Assembly: GCA_017441125.1 (NCBI GenBank)
Contig: JAFSAH010000023.1
Location: 1-39,830 of the forward strand
Length of the DNA stretch: 39,830 nucleotides
Direction of reading: 5' to 3'
DNA from: Clostridia bacterium
Lineage (GTDB): Bacteria > Bacillota > Clostridia > Oscillospirales > UBA644
Shown: positions 16,735-24,017 of the stretch, one piece after another
Numbering within the stretch: the stretch's first letter is position 1
Layout: each line of letters begins with the position of its first letter
Notes under the pieces: generated by a model
The model's database searches: none
Told to the model about the DNA's origin: nothing
Seen by the model: only the letters and a program-made list of their open reading frames with translations
Made by a program: the position numbers and the translations under genes

Positions 16735-17430
16735 ATGTTTTTTGAATTGATCGGCAGCTCCTATGAATTTAATGAAATATTTTATATCGTTGGGCATTTT
16801 GCCGTCGCTTCTTTTTTGGCAATCTGGCTCCACGCCGTTGGTCACAGAATAATGCAGGCCATTTGTATGGGTAAAGAATTCGATAAGTCAGTTAAAGAAA
16901 GTGTAAATCCTCTTAAGGCGTTTTCTATCAAGAATATTTTTGCGGTTGCGGTTTTGTTTGTTTTTTCCTTTGCAAAGCTTGACGAGGTCAAAGCACCTTG
17001 TCTTTCCCGTTTTAAGAATATGCTGATAGCCCTTTCAGGCGTTTTGGCGAATTTCTTTTGGGCAGTTGCGGCTATGGTCGGTTATGAAGTTTTGGTTATT
17101 ATGGAGTGGAATAAAACCATGCCGGAATACGGTACGTTTATGCAGTCCTTCCTCATAGCTTTTGTTTCAGTAAATCTTGCAATTGCAATTTTTAATATAC
17201 TGCCTCTGCCTTCATTGGACGGCGGTGTGTTTATTGCCCAATTTATGTCTGAAAAAACAGGTCAGACTTTCCTTGCATGGAGAAGATACTCTGTTTTTAT
17301 AATCACAGTTGTGATTGTCTTTTTTTCCCGTTCCGGAATTGCGGAATTTTGTATTGGCGGTATTTCTGATTTCTTAGGTGATTTGATTTTGGATATTGCC
17401 CGGAATAATTTTAACGTAGTTTTATCTTAA
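16735..17430 (+). CDS. M50-like membrane protein with inactivated zinc-protease motif
   Basis: Polytopic membrane protein of 231 residues resembling site-2 proteases. The metalloprotease motif HExxH reads HAVGH (residues 33-37): the two His are kept but the catalytic Glu is Ala (codon GCC at 16834). The second signature, NILPLPSLDGG, still has the third zinc ligand Asp. It therefore looks like a pseudoprotease that may still bind metal. I chose ATG 16735, which follows AAGAGGA, over the GTG at 16717 that lies before the ribosome binding site. The following gene, ten bases downstream, encodes an intact paralogue with HEFAH at the same residue numbers. Confidence 0.8.
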   Translation: MFFELIGSSYEFNEIFYIVGHFAVASFLAIWLHAVGHRIMQAICMGKEFDKSVKESVNPLKAFSIKNIFAVAVLFVFSFAKLDEVKAPCLSRFKNMLIALSGVLANFFWAVAAMVGYEVLVIMEWNKTMPEYGTFMQSFLIAFVSVNLAIAIFNILPLPSLDGGVFIAQFMSEKTGQTFLAWRRYSVFIITVVIVFFSRSGIAEFCIGGISDFLGDLILDIARNNFNVVLS

Positions 17431-17440
17431 GGAGAAAAAA

Positions 17441-18124
17441 ATGCTTTTAAGAAGTATACTTAACGGCGGAGAACCCATTGAGATTCTTACCTATATAGTT
17501 TTTTCACTGGTTGCTGTGCTTATAACGGTTACGGTTCACGAATTCGCTCATGCTTTTACTGCATACAAATGCGGAGACTCTACTGCAAAAAACATGGGAA
17601 TGATGACTTTAAATCCCATTAAGCACGCAAATACGATCAATATTGTTATACTTTTGCTTTTCGGCTTCGGTTGGGTAAGTCCTTTATGCATGAATGTCCG
17701 TAATTTTAAAAAGCCGAAGGTCGGAATCGCACTGACTGCGGCATCAGGCGCAGTAATGAACTTTTTGGTCGGATTCTTATTCATGGTCTTTTCGGCAGGA
17801 TTGGAATTTGTGCTGCTGCTTAAAGGAGAAAACCACGTCGTTTTAAACATCTACGAATTATTCCAAACCATAGCCATTTACAATATCAGCTATGCGGTAT
17901 TTAACCTTATTCCTTTCCCACCTCTTGACGGCGCTATAGTCGTTTCATGCTTGCTCAAACCGAGAAATCAGATAAAATATCTCTCACTTGAAAAATATTT
18001 TATGTTTTTTCTGATCGGACTTATTGTAGTTTCTTACACATTCGATATTCTTTCAATTATTACTTCCCTTATATATTTCGGATTCAGAACTATTATTTTT
18101 AATTTGATAGGACTTTTTCTTTAA
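17441..18124 (+). CDS. site-2-protease-like M50 membrane peptidase
   Basis: Membrane-embedded zinc peptidase of 227 residues. HEFAH (33-37) and NLIPFPPLDG are the complete active-site motifs, the second in the usual NPxPxxLDG position. There are about five hydrophobic segments and a short cytoplasmic piece NVRNFKKPKVG between them. Family members cleave transmembrane substrates (anti-sigma factors, pro-sigma-K); the compact YwhC-type subgroup without PDZ domain fits best. The substrate is unknown. It is the second of two paralogues, and its stop overlaps the scpA start (TAATG), so it is translated with the chromosome-condensation genes. Confidence 0.88.
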   Translation: MLLRSILNGGEPIEILTYIVFSLVAVLITVTVHEFAHAFTAYKCGDSTAKNMGMMTLNPIKHANTINIVILLLFGFGWVSPLCMNVRNFKKPKVGIALTAASGAVMNFLVGFLFMVFSAGLEFVLLLKGENHVVLNIYELFQTIAIYNISYAVFNLIPFPPLDGAIVVSCLLKPRNQIKYLSLEKYFMFFLIGLIVVSYTFDILSIITSLIYFGFRTIIFNLIGLFL

Positions 18125-18867
18125 TGGATGAATTAAGCTTTAAACTTGAAATTTTCGAGGGACCGTTGGATCTTTTGCTGTCTCTTATTGAAAAACACAA
18201 AATAAATATTTGCGATATTGAAATCTCTTTGCTCCTTGAACAGTATATGGCGTATATTGACAAAGCAAGAGAGTACAATATCGAACTTGCGGCAGATTTC
18301 CTTGAAATGGCATCAACATTGCTGTATATTAAGTCCTGCTCATTGCTTCCCAAGGAAGAAATTCCCGAAGAGGACCCCAAGGCAGAGCTTGAACAAAGAC
18401 TTCAGGAATATGCCCGCTGCAAGAAGGCAGCAGAAATGCTTTCCGAAAACAGTATGTACGGCAAGGTTTATTTCAGAGAGGAACTTCATGAGGAGCTTCC
18501 CAAGCCTCAGGCGAATTATTCCTACTCTCCGTTGGCTCTGATGAACGCTTACAACAGCGCGCTTCGTCGAATAGAGGGGCAAAAGCCGCTTTCCTCAAAG
18601 CATTTCAACGGAATTATCGGTACTGAATTTATTTCCGTTGCAAGCCGTGTAATACACTTGCTCAAGCTGCTTCTTAAAAATGTGAGAGTTTCTTTCACAT
18701 CAATCTTTAAAAATTCCCAAAGCCGTTCTCAGACGGTTGCAACCTTTCTCGCAGTTCTGGAGCTTATCAGAAGCGGAAGAGTTGATATTCCCGATAACAA
18801 CAATGACCCCGAAAACTTTGATATAGTTTTGGTGGACAACCGACCGAACAGGAGAAAAACATCGTGA
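18124..18867 (+). CDS. scpA: ScpA, kleisin of the SMC condensin complex
   Basis: Segregation and condensation protein A, 247 residues: the kleisin that bridges SMC heads and binds ScpB. The N-terminus FKLEIFEGPLDLLLSLIEKHKI is diagnostic (FxGPLDLLLxLI), followed by the helical YMAYIDKAREYNIELAADFLEMASTLLYIKS and an acidic linker. The C-terminal winged helix ends TFLAVLELIRSGRVDI. It overlaps the M50 peptidase gene by one base and scpB by four, giving tight translational coupling. Confidence 0.96.
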   Translation: MDELSFKLEIFEGPLDLLLSLIEKHKINICDIEISLLLEQYMAYIDKAREYNIELAADFLEMASTLLYIKSCSLLPKEEIPEEDPKAELEQRLQEYARCKKAAEMLSENSMYGKVYFREELHEELPKPQANYSYSPLALMNAYNSALRRIEGQKPLSSKHFNGIIGTEFISVASRVIHLLKLLLKNVRVSFTSIFKNSQSRSQTVATFLAVLELIRSGRVDIPDNNNDPENFDIVLVDNRPNRRKTS

Positions 18868-19466
18868 GCGTAGAGGATCTTAAATTAAAAGGAACTGTCG
18901 AGGCGATTCTTTTTGCGTCACCTCAGCCTGTTGAACTTGATAAGCTTTGTGCGGTTCTTGAACGCAGACCTGATGAAATAAAAGAAGTTCTTGATGAAGT
19001 AAAAGCAGATCTTAATGATATGTATATAGGCGTTCAGCTTATGGTTCACGGAAATACGTACCGTCTTTGCACCAAAGAAGAGTATGCGGGGTCTGTGGCT
19101 GAATACGTGGCAAAGGGCAGAACACCGGGCCTTTCAAATGCGGCAATGGAAGCCCTTGCAATAGTTGCGTACAATCAGCCTACAACAAAAACTTACGTTT
19201 CGCAGGTACGAGGAGTTGCATCCTCCGAGGTTATTGAATCTTTGGTGGATAAAGACCTGCTTGAACCTCAGGGCAGGCTTGATCTTCCCGGAAGACCCAT
19301 GTCTTATGGCACGACGGACAAGTTCCTGACGGTGTTCGGGCTTGAATCCCTCGATGCTTTACCCTCAAGAGAGCTTTTCATGGAGGGTCTGGCAGGAATA
19401 CAAAATGAAGACCAGCCGCTTGAAGATTTTGACCAGCAGGTAATGCTTGAGGAAGAAGAGTCATGA
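18864..19466 (+). CDS. scpB: ScpB, winged-helix partner of ScpA
   Basis: ScpB, 200 residues, binds the ScpA linker as a dimer. Visible: VEAILFASPQPVELDKL (first winged helix), ALAIVAYNQPTTKTYVSQVRGV (the diagnostic AIVAYxQP..R.EI-type second helix), LGRPM-like PGRPMSYGTTDKFL and an acidic tail. GTG start inside GTGA, overlapping scpA by four bases. Confidence 0.96.
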   Translation: MSVEDLKLKGTVEAILFASPQPVELDKLCAVLERRPDEIKEVLDEVKADLNDMYIGVQLMVHGNTYRLCTKEEYAGSVAEYVAKGRTPGLSNAAMEALAIVAYNQPTTKTYVSQVRGVASSEVIESLVDKDLLEPQGRLDLPGRPMSYGTTDKFLTVFGLESLDALPSRELFMEGLAGIQNEDQPLEDFDQQVMLEEEES

Positions 19467-20161
19467 ATATCTTTTTGACCGTTCTTTCGATTCTGGGAAT
19501 AGTCATTGCCTCAATTTTAGGTCTGGTTTTGCTTTTAATTCTCATTCTTTTGCCGATGAGAGTCAGGGCAGTGGTTAAATATGACGAGATTGAAGGATTC
19601 AGGCTTTGGGCAGGACTTGGACCCATACTGTTGAAACTGTTCCCCAAAAGCAAAAAACAAAAGAAAAAAAGTAATAAAAAAGCTGAAAAGGCTACCGAGA
19701 AAACCGCAGAGGAATTTGCAGAAGAGCCTGTAAAAACCGTAGCCGAAGAGGCTGCCGGCGACAGTGAAAAGGATTCAAAGCCCAAAAAGAAAGGCTTTGG
19801 AGACTATATAAAGGCTCTTAAGTTCCTTGATTACATTGATATTTTGGAAAAAGCAACGAAGCATTTTCTTTCAAAGATATACGTTCAAAGGCTTCATTTG
19901 AATGTCGACGTGGCTTCGGCAGACGCGTCAAAAACGGCGCAAATGTACGGAAAGCTTACAGGTGTGATTTTCCCGCTTTTAGGATATCTTGATTCAAAGA
20001 AAAAGATAAAGGACGGCGAGGTCCATATTCACCCTGATTTCACATCGGAAAAAATGAAATTTGTGCTCGACACGGAAGTTTGTTTCCGTCTTTTCAGAGC
20101 AATACACGCAGGAATCATAATACTTATATATATTTATAAAAACGGCAGGAGGAAAAAATAA
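19463..20161 (+). CDS. YtfI-like DUF2953 protein
   Basis: Protein of 232 residues with an N-terminal membrane helix (VLSILGIVIASILGLVLLLI), then RVRAVVKYDE typical of DUF2953, a long charged Lys/Glu low-complexity linker (about 65-110) and a C-terminal domain ending in a second hydrophobic stretch, IIILIYIY. In Bacillus the DUF2953 gene ytfI sits just before ytfJ, as here. The role is unknown but linked to sporulation by context. It overlaps scpB by four bases and touches the next start by one. Confidence 0.82.
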   Translation: MNIFLTVLSILGIVIASILGLVLLLILILLPMRVRAVVKYDEIEGFRLWAGLGPILLKLFPKSKKQKKKSNKKAEKATEKTAEEFAEEPVKTVAEEAAGDSEKDSKPKKKGFGDYIKALKFLDYIDILEKATKHFLSKIYVQRLHLNVDVASADASKTAQMYGKLTGVIFPLLGYLDSKKKIKDGEVHIHPDFTSEKMKFVLDTEVCFRLFRAIHAGIIILIYIYKNGRRKK

Positions 20162-20568
20162 TGTCTGAAAATAAACATCCCATTCAAGGTGTAATGGAAA
20201 CTTCAATGCAGAACCTGAGAGATATGGTTGATGCAAATACCATAATCGGTGAACCTATCCGTACAGCAGACGGAACCACGCTTATTCCCGTTTCAAAAAT
20301 CAGCTTCGGATTCGCTTCCGGCGGTTCCGATTTCTCCACAAAGAAAGAAAATGCTGAACAGCCCTATTGCTTTGGCGGAGGCAGCGGTGCAGGGGTCAAT
20401 ATTACTCCCATCTCATTCCTCGTTGTTTCTGCCGAGGGAAACGTTTCCATGCTTCCCGTAACACAGACAACGGTTGCTTCTTCCGCTGTTGATAAATTTG
20501 TTGACAGTTTGCCTGATGTTATCGAAAAATTGAAAGCAATGTTCAAAAAAGAAGACTCCGAAGCGTAA
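20161..20568 (+). CDS. YtfJ/GerW family sporulation protein
   Basis: Small protein of 135 residues of the YtfJ (GerW) family, needed for normal spore germination in Bacillus. Diagnostic features: DANTIIGEPIRTADGTTLIPVSKISFGFASGGSDF, in which the GEP…T.IPVS core is conserved, the glycine-rich GGGSGAGVNITPISFLVV, and a polar C-terminus. It is the last gene of the M50-scpAB-ytfI operon. This is one of the best pieces of evidence that the organism forms spores, although GerW-like proteins also occur in a few non-sporulating relatives. Confidence 0.92.
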   Translation: MSENKHPIQGVMETSMQNLRDMVDANTIIGEPIRTADGTTLIPVSKISFGFASGGSDFSTKKENAEQPYCFGGGSGAGVNITPISFLVVSAEGNVSMLPVTQTTVASSAVDKFVDSLPDVIEKLKAMFKKEDSEA

Positions 20569-20587
20569 AATTAAATAGTTTGATTTA

Positions 20588-20624
20588 CAGGGGATCTTTT
20601 CTCTTCATACGATAGGGTCCCCTG
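20588..20624 (+). terminator. hairpin after the ytfJ-like gene, weak terminator
   Basis: Stem CAGGGGATC / GGTCCCCTG (nine pairs, one G-U) with a 19-base loop; only a short T-containing stretch follows. It may act with the next hairpin. Confidence 0.5.
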
Positions 20625-20634
20625 CTCCTTATTT

Positions 20635-20663
20635 AACACATAAACCTCTCTTGTCATAATATA
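20635..20663 (+). promoter_or_regulatory. candidate sigma-K-type promoter of the M14 peptidase gene
   Basis: AACA at 20635-20638, 16-base gap, then CATAATATA (20655-20663), which fits the sigma-K pattern mACm-16/17-CATAnnnTA. It overlaps the hairpin below, so the match is short and may be coincidence; the gene's relation to spore-associated peptidases makes it worth listing. Confidence 0.35.
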
Positions 20664-20695
20664 AAAGTGTAATATTATGAATGAGAGGTTTTTTT
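20642..20695 (+). promoter_or_regulatory. two-part hairpin enclosing the RBS, with U-tract
   Basis: Outer stem AAACCTCTC (20642-20650) / GAGAGGTTT (20683-20691) and inner stem CATAATAT / ATATTATG (20655-20662 / 20672-20679), both perfect, then T up to 20695 and the start ATG at 20696. The GAGAGG ribosome binding site is in the 3' arm. It could be a terminator for read-through from ytfJ, or a switch that hides the ribosome binding site. Confidence 0.7.
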
Positions 20696-21973
20696 ATGCC
20701 ATTATTAAAAATCGGTTCAAGAGGAATTTACGTTCAGCTCTTGCAAAGCACTTTAAACAAATTAGGCTATGGCGCGGGAACGGTTGACGGGATTTTCGGA
20801 ACACGCACTGAAAACGCCGTAAAGCGTTTCCAGAGGTCTGTGGGTATTACCGTAGACGGGGTCGTGGGAAAAAACACGTGGAATGCGCTCATGCCCTATA
20901 TTGACGGCTATATAAATTATACCGTCAAAAGCGGCGATACCTTTTGGAAGCTTGCGCAAACCTTCGGAACTTCCGTAAATGCCATAATCGCCGCAAATCC
21001 CAATGTTGACCCTAATAATTTGCAGGTCGGCTCGGAAATTATAATCCCTATAGGAAATGCGGTTGTTCCTACGGACATCAGTTATTCATACGATATCATG
21101 ATGTCAAACATTAACAGCCTTAAGCGGAGATATCCGTTTTTGAAAGTCTCAACTATCGGCAAAAGTGTCAGCGGAAAGGATATACCCGTTGTTGTAATCG
21201 GTAGCGGTTCAAAAAAGGTCTGCTACAACGCGTCCCACCATGCAAATGAATGGATTACGTCTGTTTTGCTTATGAAATTTATTGAGAATTTCTGCCGAAG
21301 CTATATCGACGACGGAATTCTTGCGGGACAGAGCACGAGAAAGCTTTTTGAAAACTCTTCTATACACATTGTGCCGATGGTTAACCCCGACGGTGTTGAC
21401 CTTGTGACGGGAGCATTATCTCCCGATTCCCAGGAATACAGAAATGCGGAAAATCTTTCTCGAGGTTCGGGTCTTCCTTTTCCTTCGGGCTGGAAAGCAA
21501 ACATTCGAGGCGTTGACTTGAATTTGAATTACCCTGCCGAATGGGATGAGGCGAGACGAATAAAATTCGAGCAAGGCTTTACGAAGCCCGGCCCGAGAGA
21601 TTACGTTGGACCGTCTCCCTTTTCCGAGCCTGAAAGCCGCGCTATGGGCGAATATACCCGAAATAACGATTTTGCCTTGACGCTGGCATATCATACTCAA
21701 GGTGAGATCATTTTCTGGAAATTCCTCAATTATAACGTGCCCGGTGCATATGATATAGCCTTGAGGTTCTCCGAAGTCAGTGGTTATTCCCCAGAGATCA
21801 CTCCCATAAATTCAGGCTATGCCGGTTATAAAGATTGGTTTATTCAGGATTTCGGTAAGCCCGGCTATACGATTGAGGCGGGCAGAGGTTCAAATCCGTT
21901 ACCCATATCTCAATTTCCGGAGATATACAAAGACAATATCGGTATTTTAATGTTGGGCGCCGTTTTGGCGTGA
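20696..21973 (+). CDS. PG-binding/LysM M14C peptidase (endopeptidase I-like)
   Basis: Cell-wall peptidase of 425 residues of the gamma-D-glutamyl-meso-diaminopimelate peptidase I type. Order: peptidoglycan-binding domain 1 (1-70; LLQSTLNKLGYGAGTVDGIFG), LysM (about 78-121; YTVKSGDTFWKLAQTFGT), then M14 zinc carboxypeptidase. Zinc ligands are HANE in ASHHANEWITS and the His of AYHTQGE; the catalytic Glu is in YTIEAGRG. The canonical DLNRNFP is DLNLNYP, lacking the Arg, as is usual in the M14C subgroup that does not need a free C-terminal carboxylate in the ordinary way. No signal peptide, like the spore enzyme ENP1 of Lysinibacillus sphaericus. ATG 20696 was chosen because GAGAGG precedes it; ATG 20681 lies before that site. 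Confidence 0.9.
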   Translation: MPLLKIGSRGIYVQLLQSTLNKLGYGAGTVDGIFGTRTENAVKRFQRSVGITVDGVVGKNTWNALMPYIDGYINYTVKSGDTFWKLAQTFGTSVNAIIAANPNVDPNNLQVGSEIIIPIGNAVVPTDISYSYDIMMSNINSLKRRYPFLKVSTIGKSVSGKDIPVVVIGSGSKKVCYNASHHANEWITSVLLMKFIENFCRSYIDDGILAGQSTRKLFENSSIHIVPMVNPDGVDLVTGALSPDSQEYRNAENLSRGSGLPFPSGWKANIRGVDLNLNYPAEWDEARRIKFEQGFTKPGPRDYVGPSPFSEPESRAMGEYTRNNDFALTLAYHTQGEIIFWKFLNYNVPGAYDIALRFSEVSGYSPEITPINSGYAGYKDWFIQDFGKPGYTIEAGRGSNPLPISQFPEIYKDNIGILMLGAVLA

Positions 21974-22024
21974 ATTAGTTGGCTTGCTGCTTTTTACTCT
22001 GACTTGCTCTTCTTTTGAAAGGGA

Positions 22025-22062
22025 TGTGTGGGAAGCTTTTCGTATGAAAAGCTTCCCACACA
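22025..22062 (-). repeat. hairpin repeat R3 (subfamily B), 3' of the symporter gene
   Basis: Perfect 17-bp arms (TGTGTGGGAAGCTTTTC on the plus strand, 22025-22041, with 22046-22062), loop GTAT. On the minus strand the cap is TTTTCATACGAAAA and the tail CATCCCTTTCAAAAGAAG, like R2. It lies 12 bases after the symporter stop codon and lacks a U-tract. Confidence 0.82.
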
Positions 22063-22073
22063 ATATACTTATT

Positions 22074-23558
22074 TTATTTACCTTGCATTTTTATTATTTC
22101 CGTCATTCGTCCGAATTCATTGAGGATTCGCGGTGACGGTTTTTGTCTGTCGAGGTACGAAACTGCGTACAGTGCAGCAGTTGAAACAATAAAGCCCGGA
22201 ATTATTTCATAGAGCAGGAATATTCCGCCCAAAGGAGCGAGGACGAATTTCCAGATCAATATAGTCAACAGTCCGAAGATCATAGAAGATACAGCGCCTT
22301 TTACGGTGAGTCTTCTGCAATAGAGCGAGAACAGAACAGTTGGTCCGAAGCACGCGCCCATTGTTGCCCAAATGAAAGACGGATCCATTATCGGCAACGG
22401 CTCTTCGCCCAACGCAAGAATGAATGCTGCAATCCCAATGACTATAACAGTCGTTTTGTTAGCCAGAAGAGTTTTCTTGCTGTCTTTTTCATGGGATAAA
22501 GCGGCGTTTAAAATATCCGAAGAAAACGTTATGGCTGCGGCAAGTATCGCGCCGTCTGTTATTGCCATGAGCGTTATCATGAAGGATACGATCAAGAGTG
22601 AATTTAAAACTGCGTTAAAGATCGTTATTCCTTGGCCACTTTCAACTCCGTTAAAAAACTTGTTGAGGAAATCCGTCACGGATTCGGGCTTTACGATATA
22701 AACCAATAACAGCACTGCCGCGCAACAGACCAAGCACCAGATCACTGCTGAAAAACTGAATCTTTTTGCAGGCTTTCGGTCTTTTATAATCAGGTAGCGC
22801 TTGATTGCTGTCGGAAAGCCCAAAAATCCAAGTGATATACCTATGCAGGAAAATACGTTTGATACGGAAACAGTCTGCTCCTGTATTGCCTGGGGAATCA
22901 TTCTCACGGAAGAGCTGTCAGTATTTCCGACTATCAACTCGAAAAGAATGAATCCGAACATCGCCAGGGCTGTTCCCAAAACGATTAAACTGCGAACCTT
23001 ATCTGAGGATATCGAAGCGGGGATACCGCCTAAATAAAGGTATATCATGCTTGCGCCGCAAATCAGAATCGCTGAAGAAATTTTATTCCAACCGAAAATC
23101 TGAGCCGCCACGTTTGCCGTTACTGATAACGTGAATGCGGAAAGCAAAACCATAAATACCGTAATGATCGAGGCGGAAATAGTCCTTAACACTCCGTTGG
23201 AGGACTTGAAACGCGCGGAAATATAGGAAGAAACAGTGTGATTATCTCCTGTAATTTCAGAATAAACACGCATTCTTTTTGCAATCAGCAGGTAAGAGGC
23301 TGTGGAGCCCACAATAATCGCCAATGCTAAAATAATTCCTTTAATCAAACCGCCGTCGGAGATTGCAAGCCTGGGCAGAATTAAAAAAGCAGGAATTGAA
23401 GCCGCTGTCATTTGGGTTGAAATAACCGCTGTGTTATTTGAGATCTTCTTATCTGTACTTATGTAATTTTTTGAGTTGTTGATTTTTTTATAATTGTAAA
23501 AGGACAGTAGGAGCATCAAAATGTAGATACCCACGAATAACCATGAAGTCCAGAGCAT
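22074..23558 (-). CDS. sodium:solute symporter (SSS/PutP-like)
   Basis: Secondary transporter of 494 residues with about 13 hydrophobic segments, sodium-coupled, in the cytoplasmic membrane. Family features: the unwound first core helix with TQMTAASIPAFL, the loop HTVSSYISARFKSSNGVLR (equivalent to the GG..T..E.IS..F motif), AITDGAILAAAITFSSDIL, and WATMGACFGPTVLFSLYCRRLTVKGA, which is close to the PutP/PanF signature. Proline or pantothenate are possible substrates but not decided by the sequence. ATG 23558 is used because GGAGG lies five bases before it; the ATG at 23570 overlaps that site. Confidence 0.87.
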   Translation of the reverse strand: MLWTSWLFVGIYILMLLLSFYNYKKINNSKNYISTDKKISNNTAVISTQMTAASIPAFLILPRLAISDGGLIKGIILALAIIVGSTASYLLIAKRMRVYSEITGDNHTVSSYISARFKSSNGVLRTISASIITVFMVLLSAFTLSVTANVAAQIFGWNKISSAILICGASMIYLYLGGIPASISSDKVRSLIVLGTALAMFGFILFELIVGNTDSSSVRMIPQAIQEQTVSVSNVFSCIGISLGFLGFPTAIKRYLIIKDRKPAKRFSFSAVIWCLVCCAAVLLLVYIVKPESVTDFLNKFFNGVESGQGITIFNAVLNSLLIVSFMITLMAITDGAILAAAITFSSDILNAALSHEKDSKKTLLANKTTVIVIGIAAFILALGEEPLPIMDPSFIWATMGACFGPTVLFSLYCRRLTVKGAVSSMIFGLLTILIWKFVLAPLGGIFLLYEIIPGFIVSTAALYAVSYLDRQKPSPRILNEFGRMTEIIKMQGK

Positions 23559-23590
23559 ATATGCCTCCATAAAAATAATTTCCTATATAT

Positions 23591-23619
23591 AGCATACACC
23601 TTTTTCGATAAAAAGTCAA
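23591..23619 (-). promoter_or_regulatory. promoter of the symporter gene
   Basis: Minus strand: TTGACT (23614-23619), 17-base spacer, TATGCT (23591-23596). Start near 23584, a short leader. Confidence 0.6.
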
Positions 23620-23727
23620 GATGTGGAAGCAAAAAATCAAATATTATTAAGTTTTTGGCTTTTTTCTCCATGAATCTCAGCTTATAAAAAAATATTTTAC
23701 AAAAAGACAAATATTTTCTTTAATCTA

Positions 23728-23756
23728 TTGCAAATATCTGCATTATATGCTACAAT
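23728..23756 (+). promoter_or_regulatory. promoter of the THF riboswitch-folT unit
   Basis: TTGCAA (23728-23733), 17-base spacer, TACAAT (23751-23756) with TGC before it. Start near 23763, just before the riboswitch. The symporter and folT promoters thus lie back to back in the 459-base gap between the two genes. Confidence 0.75.
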
Positions 23757-23775
23757 ATTATCGTAACGAAAAGTT

Positions 23776-23886
23776 ACAACAGAGTAGACATTACGCGCTG
23801 CGGGTTTCCGCTTAGTGCCGTGGGATGGGAAGTCGCCCTCGGACGAATAACTTCGGTTTGCGATGTAATGTTGCGTCCGCTGTTCG
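23776..23886 (+). ncRNA. tetrahydrofolate (THF) riboswitch aptamer
   Basis: The sequence follows the folT-type THF riboswitch: AGAGTAGA at the 5' side, GCG, TGGGATG in the middle, GACGAA, then GCGATGTAATGTTGC and GTCCGCTGT at the 3' side. P1 forms from AACAG (23778-23782) and CTGTT (23880-23884), P2 from ACATTAC and GTAATGT. The conserved blocks match the published Eubacterium siraeum folT aptamer in order and spacing. It should sense reduced folates and lower expression of the transporter encoded downstream, through the terminator at 23953. Confidence 0.92.
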
Positions 23887-23952
23887 TTTAATTTATTCGG
23901 ATGACGGTTTGGGATTTTCTTGAACCGTTAGTCAAATTTATTTCGTACGGCT

Positions 23953-23981
23953 GCTCTGATTTTATTTCAGAGCGTTTTTTT
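23953..23981 (+). terminator. riboswitch-controlled intrinsic terminator
   Basis: GCTCTGA / TCAGAGC with loop TTTTATT, then G and seven T. It lies between aptamer and folT, as expected for an OFF switch. The hairpin ACGGTT…AACCGT between aptamer and terminator may be part of the linker or of an alternative fold. Confidence 0.88.
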
Positions 23982-24017
23982 ATGAACGCTTGGATTTAAG
24001 AAGGAGAAAACAGTACA

